Shown here piece by piece: positions 22,390 through 30,454 of a DNA stretch of 50,411 bases (the first letter of the stretch is position 1; every line of letters begins with the position of its first letter). The DNA is taken from NCBI GenBank assembly GCA_947175295.1, contig CAMWMK010000015.1:1-50411 (forward strand). The letters run 5' to 3'. The notes beneath the pieces are model-generated. The model saw only the letters and a program-made list of their open reading frames with translations. It made no database searches and had not been told where the DNA came from. The position numbers were made by a program, and so were the translations under genes. This stretch comes from an uncultured Porphyromonadaceae bacterium (GTDB lineage: Bacteria > Bacteroidota > Bacteroidia > Bacteroidales > Muribaculaceae).

Positions 22390-24375
22390 TCAGCTGGCGG
22401 ATGAGAAGGTGAAGCCGACGGGCTTGCGGCGCTGGACTGCTTTGGGCGTGGATATGGGTATGTCGGAGGGGTGGATTTCTTTAAGAGACTCTCGGTCGGC
22501 GAGGGCGGCGTCCATTACCCTGACGGCCATCGCCGGCAGGATTTCGGTATGGATGAGGTTCATGACGTGGCGGGCGTTGCCGAAGTTGCGGTCACGGTTC
22601 GCATAGTCGTCTGAGAGACGCCGGCTTAAGGCCTCCCTTGCTTCGGGAGAGAGGGTAAAGTCAAGTTTCTCAAGTCTGCGCTCGGCTATCTCCATCAGTT
22701 CATCTTCCGAGAAGTCCTCGAAAGTATATATGTTGGACTCAGGAATACGGGACCGGAAACCGGGGTTCAGCTCAAACAGACGCTTCATTTCATCCGGATA
22801 TCCGGCGAGGATGAGCATCCAGTCGTCCTTGTCGGGGTCGGCGAGCGCTGTCATCAACGCCTCGATGACGAACTTTCCGGGATCCTTCGGGTCGTTGGCC
22901 TGGAAGAGGGAGTGAGCCTCGTCGATGAAGAGGATGCCGCCCTGTGCCTGCTCAATAGCCTCAAGTGTCTTCTCGGCTTCGGAACTGTAATACTGTCCGA
23001 TAAGCGTGGAGCGTTCCTTCATCACTACGTGTCCGCTTGAGAGGACTCCGGCTTTCTTAAGCATCTTGCCCATAAGACGCGCCACTGTGGTCTTCCCGGT
23101 TCCGGGAGAGCCAAGAAACATGGCATGTAGCGGAGAGTGGAACAGTTCGAGTCCCTTAGTGGCACGGAGCATGCAGAAGCGCATTATCTTGTCGTATGTG
23201 ATGATCTTTTCCTTTACGGAGCTTAGGCCGGTGAGGTCGTCGAGCTCGGAGAGGAGAGAGGGCTCGTCATCAAGTATCGGATGCTCCGCATCAGTATTAA
23301 GTATCGGCGCTTCGCGCAGTATCGAAGAGGAATCGGATTCATCGGAGGAATCGGAGATATCGGAGTTGTCGGAGTATTCGGAGCTGGCGGGGGCAGCGGC
23401 CTCTTTCAGTTCGGGAGCTATGAAGGCGTCGAGGAGGGCATCGAAGTCTTGGTCGGTGGGTATGTCCTCTAACTCGTCGTCATCTGTCAGGGACTCGTTG
23501 TAGCGGCGGTTGGCGCCTGCGTAGTCGTACTCGTCGAGTGGGGCCAGTCCCTTGCCGATCCAATGACCTTCCAGATTCCTGTCGGTCGTAAATACGAAGC
23601 CTGCGATGGGAGCGTCCATGCAGAGGAGTTCGACATAATATACTCCACAGCACTCCGGGGCACGGAAGGGGAGGTCTACGATACAGGTATGGTCGCCGCG
23701 ATATGCGTTGCGGGGTTCTATGAAATCGACGAAAACATTTTCTTCTGCGGGGTAATAGAGGCGTACCTCAAGTTCGGGCATCGTATCGGGGCGAGGGGAG
23801 CTGAGAGCGTCCCATACTTCAAAGCGGATATTGCATATCCTGTTTTTCCTGGTACCCGGGTCGAAGCTTTTCATCAGTTCCGATTCCCCGTCGGGTAGCA
23901 GGCCGCCTATTACGGGCTTATACCACGTCGAGGGATCGCCGAACTGACCTTCCATGTAGGTGCGGAAACATCCTTCTCCAAGTAGCTGGTCAGCGTTGTC
24001 GTCGCGTACCTGGAGGCGGAAGGCATGGCCAGACCTGAATTCGGTCTCCTCGAAGGGAAAGGCTACCACCTTCCGGCAGTGTGATCCGGATTTGGGAATT
24101 CCTACTGTTATCCACTTTGTACTGATGAGGACACGGTCGGTGGCGTCGAAGAGAAGCACAGATACTTTGCGGCGTACGCCTTTGAAACTGTGTTCGTTGG
24201 TTTTGAAGAAGTGGAGTTCGGCGGCGATTCCGGCGAAGTTACTGTCTATGAGGAAGTCGTGGCGGAGGTCAAAGTGTCGGTTTTCGGGACGGAAGGAGGG
24301 GTCGGCAAGGTGTTGCCAGGTGTAGTCGGTGAAGGAGAGTAAGCAGAGTTCGATGGGTGATTGTTTCTTTTTCAT
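22390..24375 (-). CDS. CbbX/EccA-type AAA+ ATPase with large N-terminal domain
   Basis: About 661 residues. The start is ATG 24375 (MKKKQSPIELCLLSF); the longer open frame to 24627 reads through repeat-like leader sequence. Residues 1-320 form an uncharacterised beta-rich domain (FTDYTWQHLADPSFRPENRHFD, then YYVELLCMDAPIAGFVFTTD). A disordered, Ser/Asp-rich spacer lies near 340-360. The AAA+ module has LDDLTGLSSVKEKI, Walker A GSPGTGKTTVARLMGK near 420, Walker B GILFIDEAHSLF, sensor ILAGYPDEMKRLF, and arginine finger region NPGFRSRIP, all typical of the CbbX/CfxQ family. Relatives remodel Rubisco or serve type VII secretion; here the partner is unknown. It is cytosolic, alone in its operon, behind a leader of about 435 nt. 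Confidence 0.82.
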   Translation of the reverse strand: MKKKQSPIELCLLSFTDYTWQHLADPSFRPENRHFDLRHDFLIDSNFAGIAAELHFFKTNEHSFKGVRRKVSVLLFDATDRVLISTKWITVGIPKSGSHCRKVVAFPFEETEFRSGHAFRLQVRDDNADQLLGEGCFRTYMEGQFGDPSTWYKPVIGGLLPDGESELMKSFDPGTRKNRICNIRFEVWDALSSPRPDTMPELEVRLYYPAEENVFVDFIEPRNAYRGDHTCIVDLPFRAPECCGVYYVELLCMDAPIAGFVFTTDRNLEGHWIGKGLAPLDEYDYAGANRRYNESLTDDDELEDIPTDQDFDALLDAFIAPELKEAAAPASSEYSDNSDISDSSDESDSSSILREAPILNTDAEHPILDDEPSLLSELDDLTGLSSVKEKIITYDKIMRFCMLRATKGLELFHSPLHAMFLGSPGTGKTTVARLMGKMLKKAGVLSSGHVVMKERSTLIGQYYSSEAEKTLEAIEQAQGGILFIDEAHSLFQANDPKDPGKFVIEALMTALADPDKDDWMLILAGYPDEMKRLFELNPGFRSRIPESNIYTFEDFSEDELMEIAERRLEKLDFTLSPEAREALSRRLSDDYANRDRNFGNARHVMNLIHTEILPAMAVRVMDAALADRESLKEIHPSDIPISTPKAVQRRKPVGFTFSSAS

Positions 24376-24816
24376 ATTCTTACAGGTTAATTGAGAATTG
24401 AGAATTGGGAATTGAGAATTTTCTCGAGTTTCTTCAGGCTCAGGGCCTGGGTTTTGACACAATTTAAGCCTGGAGGGCTGATCATGTCTTTGGTCGCGGA
24501 GTCCATGGCTCACTCGGGTATGCCTTTGGCCATTCTCCGGCGCCTCCTCAAGAGGCGAACTCGCAATGTCATTGTACGCGCGGACGCACGGGCCGTGCAT
24601 CCCTACCGGAGGGTAAGGGCACAGCATGGGCTGTCAGTGCATCTCTGCGGCTTCGAAAATTACTGAGAATCTATTACGCACTACATTTCCGCGCCGCCGG
24701 ATGAGGCGACACCGCAAGATCGTTTTCTGCTGTTGACTGAATGTAGATGCTTCATAGTTGAAACTAAAATGTAAGAATATGGAAAGCGCCACGAGGGGCT
24801 TTTTTCCATCATGGCG
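24376..24816 (-). other. Long transcribed leader of the AAA+ gene with hairpins and simple repeats
   Basis: Between promoter 24817-24847 and the ATG at 24375. It holds GAGAATTG-type simple repeats (24391-24420), a CGCCTC/GAGGCG hairpin (24541-24557), an imperfect palindrome around GGGCC (24582-24602, arms GGACGCAC and GTGCATCC), and a CAGG/CCTG palindrome near 24440-24454. The palindrome 24582-24602 resembles dispersed intergenic hairpin repeats of gut Bacteroidales. No known riboswitch core was recognised. Confidence 0.5.
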
Positions 24817-24847
24817 CAAATTTAATACATTTTTCGATTAAATGCAA
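24817..24847 (-). promoter_or_regulatory. Promoter of the AAA+ ATPase transcript
   Basis: Minus strand TTG (24847-24845), 20 bases, TAAATTTG (24824-24817). Exact consensus. The next gene on this strand is the AAA+ ATPase, 440 bases away. Confidence 0.75.
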
Positions 24848-24866
24848 GAAAAACCGTAAAAAATAT

Positions 24867-25180
24867 TTATAAGGAGTGCAGGAAGTCGGAGATGGCTTCG
24901 AGTACTTCGGGGGAGATGGTCTCATTTCGGCTATCAGGGCGTCGCTGACTTCGAGTGCTTCCAGATAGCCTAATTTGTATTCGAGGGTAGCCTCCATTGC
25001 CTTGCTGAAATCATCGGCCTCTTTCTCTGGAATTCCGGATCTGAGGAGGACGGCCTTGTTCTGGTATCCGATGGTCTTGCTTCCCTTTATGGAAGGACCG
25101 GCTATCGAAACCACGAAATCAATGGTATTGATTTTTCCCCAGAGCCGGCATCCGGACGCGATATATGACCATATATATTT
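24867..25180 (-). pseudogene. Frameshifted small gene of unknown function
   Basis: Minus-strand frame reads VVSIAGPSIKGSKTIGYQ, GIPEKEADDFSKAMEA and LGYLEALEVSDALIAE, then shifts. A one-base change restores NETISPEVLEAISDFLHSL and a TAA at 24869-24867, a natural-looking end. A consensus promoter lies just upstream (25188-25218), but the first ATG (MVIYRVRMP) is in another frame and stops after 17 codons, so a second shift near 25130 is likely. I do not know the family. A decayed gene is the best reading. Confidence 0.55.
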
Positions 25181-25187
25181 CAGATTG

Positions 25188-25218
25188 CAAATCTAATACA
25201 AAAATTCTGGATAGGCAA
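25188..25218 (-). promoter_or_regulatory. Promoter upstream of the frameshifted gene
   Basis: Minus strand TTG (25218-25216), 20 bases, TAGATTTG (25195-25188); exact consensus spacing. Confidence 0.7.
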
Positions 25219-25327
25219 GTTTTCAGCGAATAATTTTGGAAATAATGAAAATTTTTCAAATGTAAGGGTTTAGGATGAGTCGGTTTGGCTGACACAAGCA
25301 CAGATAGTAGAGTTGTTTGAAATAATT

Positions 25328-25364
25328 GACCGGTGACCGGGCTTTTCGCCTAAGGTCACCGGTC
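25328..25364 (-). terminator. Terminator after the glycosidase operon
   Basis: GACCGGTGACC (25328-25338) and GGTCACCGGTC (25354-25364) form an 11-bp stem about 100 bases after the GH3 stop. A second weaker palindrome (CTCCGG and CCGGAG) lies near 25398-25429. The rest of 25196-25465 shows nothing else. Confidence 0.65.
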
Positions 25365-25465
25365 GATGGATAAATCATAATCTTATCGAATTAATCCTCC
25401 GGATCAAGCGACAGCACCAATTCCGGAGTAGCCGACTGAGAGGCTTATCTGTGATTTGATGAATT

Positions 25466-27709
25466 TTAGAGGGTTATGGTCTCGGTGTGGCGGATGTCGT
25501 CGGAGGAGTGGCCGAGGCTGATGATGAATTCACCGGGTTCGAGCACCTTCCGGCCTTCCGCATTATGGAATTCAAGTTCTTCGAAAGGCACCGACAGAGT
25601 TACGGTCCGGGTCTTTCCTGCCCCTATCTCCACCTTGTCGAACGCCTTCAACTGGCGTACGGGCGTAAGGATGGTGCTGACCGGATCGGAGACATAAAGC
25701 TGCACCACTTCATTTCCGTCACGGTCTCCTTTGTTGGTCACATCCACAGTGGCGGTTACGCATCCTTCTCCTACCGTAACCGACGCGTTGGAGTATTCGA
25801 AGTCGCTGTAGCCCATGCCACTTCCGAACGGCCAAAGGGCATACGGGGATTCGAAGACATAGTGCAGCGCAGGATCTTCCGGAGTGCCGCCGTGGTCATT
25901 GCCATACTCACGGTCGGTAGGGTAGTAGTTGTAATAGCATGGAGTGTTGCCCGTGGAGCGCGGGAAAGATACGTTGAGACGTCCCGAAGGATTCACATCG
26001 CCCAGCAGTATATCGGCAAGCGTATTACCCTGCTGTTCTCCGGCATACCACTGCACAAGAAAGGCATCCGCATTTTCCTTCACCCAGGGCAAAGCAAGAG
26101 GTTTGCCGGATATGAGCACCACAATCAACGGTTTTCCAGTAGCCTTGAGTGCTTTCAACAGTTCAAGCTGGCTGCCCGGCAGTTCAAGCGACGAGAGGTC
26201 GAAAGCCTCGCCCGCCGTCGACCTTTTGGGGCCGCGTCCAAGGAATGTGGAGCGGGTGCCTACGGCAGCCACTACCACATCGCTTTTGGAGGCAGCCTCC
26301 ACTGCCTTGGCGAACGCTGTGGTATCCGCGCTCCACCAGTCGCAACCCTCCGCATAGTTTATCTTGACTGACTTTGGGAGGCGGTTTTTCAGTCCGTCGA
26401 GGAGTGATACCCCTTCCTTGCGGTCAGGGCGCACCCAGCTGTAGTCACCCATGACAGCGAAATCGGCGTTCGGCCCCACTACGGCTATCGAACTGATGTG
26501 CGAAGGATCAAGGGGAAGGATTCCGTTGTTTTCAAGAAGGATGGCGCTTTCGTCGGCTATTTCCTTGGCGAGCGCTATATGATCCCCGCAATGGATCCTG
26601 TCGAAAGGCACGGATTCGCCATATGCTCCGTCGAAGAGCCCGAGAAGGAACTTGACCCTGAGCATACGCCTTACCGCATTGTCGATGAGCTCTATGTCGA
26701 CGGTTCCTTCCTCTGCTTGCTTCTCAAGGGTGCGGTAGGCGTCGTCGACGTCCAGGTCTATTCCTGCATGGAGCGACTGCGCGGCGGCTTCCTCGCTTGT
26801 GGCCACGGCATGGTGGAATGTCTTAAGTCTGTCGACCGACCCCCAGTCGGAATACACATATCCGTCAAAGCCCAGTTCTCCCCTCAGTATGTCGGTCATG
26901 TATCTTCTGGATCCGGATACCGGCACGCCGTCGTAGGCGCTGTAGCAGCTCATGATGGCAAGAGGGGAGGCGTTCTTGATGACTTTTGCAAACGGATAGA
27001 GGTAGAGATTGTAGAGTTCCCTCTCTCCGCCGCACACATTGGCGCAGTTCAGGCCTCCGGTGGGAGTGCCGTGTGCCACGAAATGCTTCGGCATACATGC
27101 CACCCCGTTTTTCTGATAACCGTCGACAAACGCGGTACCCATCTCCGAGATAAGGAAGGGATCCTCACCGTAGGTCTCCTCGACGCGTCCCCAGCGGAGT
27201 TCGCGGGCGATGTCGAGTACGGGAGATAGCACCTGCCTCAGCCCGAGAGCCTTTGCCTCATCTGCGCAAGCTGCGGTCATACGCCGTATCAGTTCCGGAT
27301 TGAATGTGCTTCCCTGTGCAAGCGCATGAGGGAAAATCGTGCAGCTGTCCTGCAGGATGCCCTGAATACCTTCCACGCAGGTGAGGGCCGGGATGCCCAA
27401 GCGGGTCTGCCCCATATAAGAGTCGAGACCCTTCATTATCTCGCGGCAGTCTGATGCTTTGTGGTCCATGTCGTGGACTGTCCCGATGCTGTGTCCTTCA
27501 AACCTGCCGTCGAATTCCGTAGGCTCGCCTACCTGATGGTTCTGCAGTTGGACTACCTTTTCATGAAGCGTCATTCTGGAAAGAAGATCTTCCACTCGTT
27601 CCTCTACGCTGAGATTGGGGTCTTTGTATTTTTCTTTTGCTTTGGCTGAAGCCGTTAGGGGGAGCCCGAAGGCTAAGAGGAGGAGGGTCAGTCTTGAATA
27701 GGCTTTCAT
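25466..27709 (-). CDS. Glycoside hydrolase family 3 beta-glucosidase-type enzyme
   Basis: A 747-residue exo-glycosidase, last gene of the minus-strand operon. Signal peptide residues 1-22 (LLLLAFGLPLTASAKA). The GH3 N-terminal barrel has GQTRLGIPALTCVEGIQG, the substrate-binding PKHFVAHG region and nucleophile Asp in GYVYSDWGSV near residue 289. The C-terminal alpha/beta sandwich (about 400-610) includes VVAAVGTRS and PLIVVLISGKPLALPW, and a fibronectin III-like end has VQLYVSDPVSTILTPVRQLKAFDKV. It acts on non-reducing beta-linked glucose or xylose-type ends; exact specificity cannot be read. It follows the beta-mannosidase gene after 100 bases that contain a hairpin (27733-27768), so transcription may be attenuated before it. 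Confidence 0.92.
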   Translation of the reverse strand: MKAYSRLTLLLLAFGLPLTASAKAKEKYKDPNLSVEERVEDLLSRMTLHEKVVQLQNHQVGEPTEFDGRFEGHSIGTVHDMDHKASDCREIMKGLDSYMGQTRLGIPALTCVEGIQGILQDSCTIFPHALAQGSTFNPELIRRMTAACADEAKALGLRQVLSPVLDIARELRWGRVEETYGEDPFLISEMGTAFVDGYQKNGVACMPKHFVAHGTPTGGLNCANVCGGERELYNLYLYPFAKVIKNASPLAIMSCYSAYDGVPVSGSRRYMTDILRGELGFDGYVYSDWGSVDRLKTFHHAVATSEEAAAQSLHAGIDLDVDDAYRTLEKQAEEGTVDIELIDNAVRRMLRVKFLLGLFDGAYGESVPFDRIHCGDHIALAKEIADESAILLENNGILPLDPSHISSIAVVGPNADFAVMGDYSWVRPDRKEGVSLLDGLKNRLPKSVKINYAEGCDWWSADTTAFAKAVEAASKSDVVVAAVGTRSTFLGRGPKRSTAGEAFDLSSLELPGSQLELLKALKATGKPLIVVLISGKPLALPWVKENADAFLVQWYAGEQQGNTLADILLGDVNPSGRLNVSFPRSTGNTPCYYNYYPTDREYGNDHGGTPEDPALHYVFESPYALWPFGSGMGYSDFEYSNASVTVGEGCVTATVDVTNKGDRDGNEVVQLYVSDPVSTILTPVRQLKAFDKVEIGAGKTRTVTLSVPFEELEFHNAEGRKVLEPGEFIISLGHSSDDIRHTETITL

Positions 27710-27732
27710 GTATGTCGTTGTAGTATTGAATT

Positions 27733-27768
27733 GAACGGAGGGCGCTATGTCGGATAGCGCCCCCGTTC
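27733..27768 (-). terminator. Intercistronic hairpin between beta-mannosidase and GH3 genes
   Basis: GGGCGCTAT (27740-27748) pairs with ATAGCGCCC (27754-27762), extended by GAACGG and CCGTTC with a small asymmetry. It has no long U-tract on the minus strand, so it may act as a partial terminator or an RNA-stability element. Confidence 0.55.
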
Positions 27769-27809
27769 GGTTTATTGTTGTGTCGTATTGATGACGCTTG
27801 GGTCGTAGA

Positions 27810-30449
27810 TCAGTTTCCGCCGAGGGGCTTGAAGTTGGCGTCGCGTTTCATTCCTCCGGTGGCGGTGAGGTCGGTCATTGCATGCACATCGCCCATCGAC
27901 ATCACCTTGAGCTGATTGCAGAAATCCTTCTCTGAGAGGGGAGTGGTCACTCGGATAGTGCGCGATTGTCCCGGCATGATGTTGAAGTAGTTGTCGGAGA
28001 AGAAATTGTCGATTCCGTCGAGCGAGAGGAAGACTCCGCGTGCGAATGTGTCGGATCCGATGGTCACATCGTAGCCGCCGTCGGCCTTGGCGAAGTCTAC
28101 CTTATAGTCGGGAGCCGCGTAGTTCATATACTTCTGCTTGGTGGAGAAGCCGACATTGTCGTAGGTCTTTCCATCGGTCTCGAATGTAGTGTAGAAAATC
28201 ACGTCGCCACGATTGCGGCCGTCAAGCATATTGCCTACCTTGTCGGCGAATACCTGTGTGGAGGTCAGCGGCTTGGCTGTGAAGTCAAACTCACGAGTGA
28301 ATACCGGGGTTCCGTCAAGGGTCATTGCCTTAAGGGTGAATTTTCCTTTGGCCGGAGTGCGGCGGTCGGTCACGATGTTGACGGAAAGGGTATCGTTGAT
28401 CACTACAGGAGAGACGAGGATGTCGTCGTAGGCCGCCTTCGAATAATACTGCTGGGCCTTCCATCGGCCATAATAGTCGCGTCCGGCCCAAGAGGCCACA
28501 GGCCAGCAGTCGTTGTGCTGCCATACGAGGGTGCCCATGCAGTGGGGCATATCGCGGCGGTGGGCCTCGACGGCTGTCTTGATGGCGTCGCCCTGCAGGA
28601 TGGAGCCCACGTAAAGGAAAGTCGGGAAGTCTTCCGGCGTACGGAACTCCTGATCCATGTATTCCTTTATGAGGTTGTTGGCGTAGGAGCCTGCGCGCTG
28701 ATGAGCCATCATCACTTCCGAGTTGATGCTCCAGTCGCGCTCCTGCGGAGCGTATACCTTCACCGATTCGAACTCAGGGAATGACTGGAAACCGTATTCG
28801 GAGAAGAACCGGGCCTTCTCCACGTTGTAGTGTCCGATAGAGTCGCGACCGTGCCATACGCCCCAGTAGTGGGCGTCGCCGTGGATGCCGTCGGAGGGGG
28901 TGTCTTCGAATGCGAACGGCGACGAGGGCCGGTAGGAGATGCCTCCGCCGTATTCATCCACCACTTCAGGGAGCGTACGGAAATACATGTCCTTGAACTG
29001 CTTCGTGGTCAGCGGTTCCACACCTTTCTCCTTATAGTAGTTGTAGCGTCCGCCCCAGCCGTAGTAGACGTCCTGACACTCGTTGTTGCCGCACCACAGG
29101 GCGAGCGAACAGTGGTTACGGATGCGCTCCACATTGTCAATCGCTTCCTGGCGTATGTTGGCGAGGAATTCCTCATCCGCCGGATAGGTGGAGCAGGCAA
29201 ACATGAAGTCCTGCCATATTAGGATGCCGTTGCGGTCGCAGAGGTCGTAGAAATAATCGTCTTCATAGACTCCTCCGCCCCATACGCGGATCATGTTCAT
29301 GTTGACGTCTTTAGCGTCAAGCACATGCTTCTCGTATTTCTCTTTCGAGACACGCGGAAGGAAATTGTCGAGGGGAATCATGTCGACGCCCTTCATGAAC
29401 ACCGGTTTTCCGTTAAGTTCGAAGGTCAGGGAGCGTCCCCATTGGTCGTCTTCCGCTATCAGCTTCAGTGAGCGGAGGCCGATGTTGTCGTCTTGAGCCA
29501 CTTCATCCTTGCCTGCGGCTACAGTGGTCTTGAAGTCGTAGAGATATGGCTCGCCCAGACCGTTGCTCCACCAGAGGCGCGGTTTCCTGACCGTATAGTC
29601 TACCGCCACCTTGTTGAGGCCTTTCTTCAGGGAAGTCTTTTTCTTAGCGATCTCCTTTCCATTGGCAGATACGGTCACTACGGCGTCCTTTACGTCTTCG
29701 TCGGAGAATACCCGTACGATGGTGGATAGATCGGCCTTGGAGGAGTTCACCTCCTTCTGGATATACTGTACGTTGTCGATCTTGAGGCCGTTCCAAGTCT
29801 CGAGGTCGATGTCGCGCCATATTCCCGATGTCACGAGGCGGGGACCCCAGTCCCAGCCGTAGTGGTATCCGGCTTTACGGGCGAAGATGCTCAGCGTCTT
29901 GTTGAAGATACCGCCGTTCTGACTCTGGTCCGGACCCGTATTGAATGTATAGTCGAACTGGTCGTATTTCGGAAGGTCTACCTTGATGGGAGAGTGGAAA
30001 TATACCTCGAGAAGGTTTTCCCCTTCCTTCAGGATGCCCTTCACGTCGCACTTCCAGGTGCGGTGCATGTTGTTGGCGTTGAGTATGCACTGATGGTTGA
30101 GGTAGACGTCGGCGTATGTGTCGAGGCCTTTGAAGACTATCTGCTGGTTTTCGGCAGTGACTTCATCGGGAGTTGCGGAGAAGGTGGTCTCATACATCCA
30201 GTCTTCCTTGTCGACCCACTGCACCGCGCGCTCGTTGAGGCGGAAGAACGGGTCTTCGATGATTTCATTGTCCATCAGGTCGGTGTGTACTGTTCCCGGC
30301 ACAGTCGCCGGATACCAGATGTCGGCCCGTCCCTGTCGGAAGCGCCATCCGTCGTGTAGGTTGCGGCTGCTTACGGCAGCGTCAGCGTCGATAGATGCTG
30401 CGCAGGCGGCCACGGCCATCAGCATGGCCATAATATTGCTCTGTTTCAT
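27810..30449 (-). CDS. Glycoside hydrolase family 2 beta-mannosidase
   Basis: An 879-residue enzyme that removes terminal beta-linked mannose. Signal peptide residues 1-24 (ending ADAAVSS). The opening WRFRQGRADIWYPATVPGTV and NGGIFNKTLSIFARKAGYHYGWDWGPRL are hallmarks of the beta-mannosidase branch of GH2. The barrel carries NMIRVWGGGVYEDDYFYDLCD and acid/base Glu in WCGNNEC near residue 455, with nucleophile Glu in FFSEYGFQSFP near 555. Beta-sandwich domains follow. Its start lies five bases after the stop of the GH95 gene, so the two are tightly coupled. Mannose beta-linked to chitobiose in N-glycans or in mannans are possible substrates; the fucosidase next door makes host-type glycans a reasonable guess. 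Confidence 0.92.
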   Translation of the reverse strand: MKQSNIMAMLMAVAACAASIDADAAVSSRNLHDGWRFRQGRADIWYPATVPGTVHTDLMDNEIIEDPFFRLNERAVQWVDKEDWMYETTFSATPDEVTAENQQIVFKGLDTYADVYLNHQCILNANNMHRTWKCDVKGILKEGENLLEVYFHSPIKVDLPKYDQFDYTFNTGPDQSQNGGIFNKTLSIFARKAGYHYGWDWGPRLVTSGIWRDIDLETWNGLKIDNVQYIQKEVNSSKADLSTIVRVFSDEDVKDAVVTVSANGKEIAKKKTSLKKGLNKVAVDYTVRKPRLWWSNGLGEPYLYDFKTTVAAGKDEVAQDDNIGLRSLKLIAEDDQWGRSLTFELNGKPVFMKGVDMIPLDNFLPRVSKEKYEKHVLDAKDVNMNMIRVWGGGVYEDDYFYDLCDRNGILIWQDFMFACSTYPADEEFLANIRQEAIDNVERIRNHCSLALWCGNNECQDVYYGWGGRYNYYKEKGVEPLTTKQFKDMYFRTLPEVVDEYGGGISYRPSSPFAFEDTPSDGIHGDAHYWGVWHGRDSIGHYNVEKARFFSEYGFQSFPEFESVKVYAPQERDWSINSEVMMAHQRAGSYANNLIKEYMDQEFRTPEDFPTFLYVGSILQGDAIKTAVEAHRRDMPHCMGTLVWQHNDCWPVASWAGRDYYGRWKAQQYYSKAAYDDILVSPVVINDTLSVNIVTDRRTPAKGKFTLKAMTLDGTPVFTREFDFTAKPLTSTQVFADKVGNMLDGRNRGDVIFYTTFETDGKTYDNVGFSTKQKYMNYAAPDYKVDFAKADGGYDVTIGSDTFARGVFLSLDGIDNFFSDNYFNIMPGQSRTIRVTTPLSEKDFCNQLKVMSMGDVHAMTDLTATGGMKRDANFKPLGGN

Positions 30450-30454
30450 ATCGT

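Noticed and set aside
23330..23400. Tandem GGAGAATCGGA-like repeats
   Set aside because: This is the coding sequence of the Ser/Asp-rich linker of the AAA+ ATPase, not an independent repeat.
25395..25465. Short reading SATPELVLSLDPED before the GH3 stop region
   Set aside because: Only 17 codons between stops, no start or promoter; could be a remnant but not supportable.
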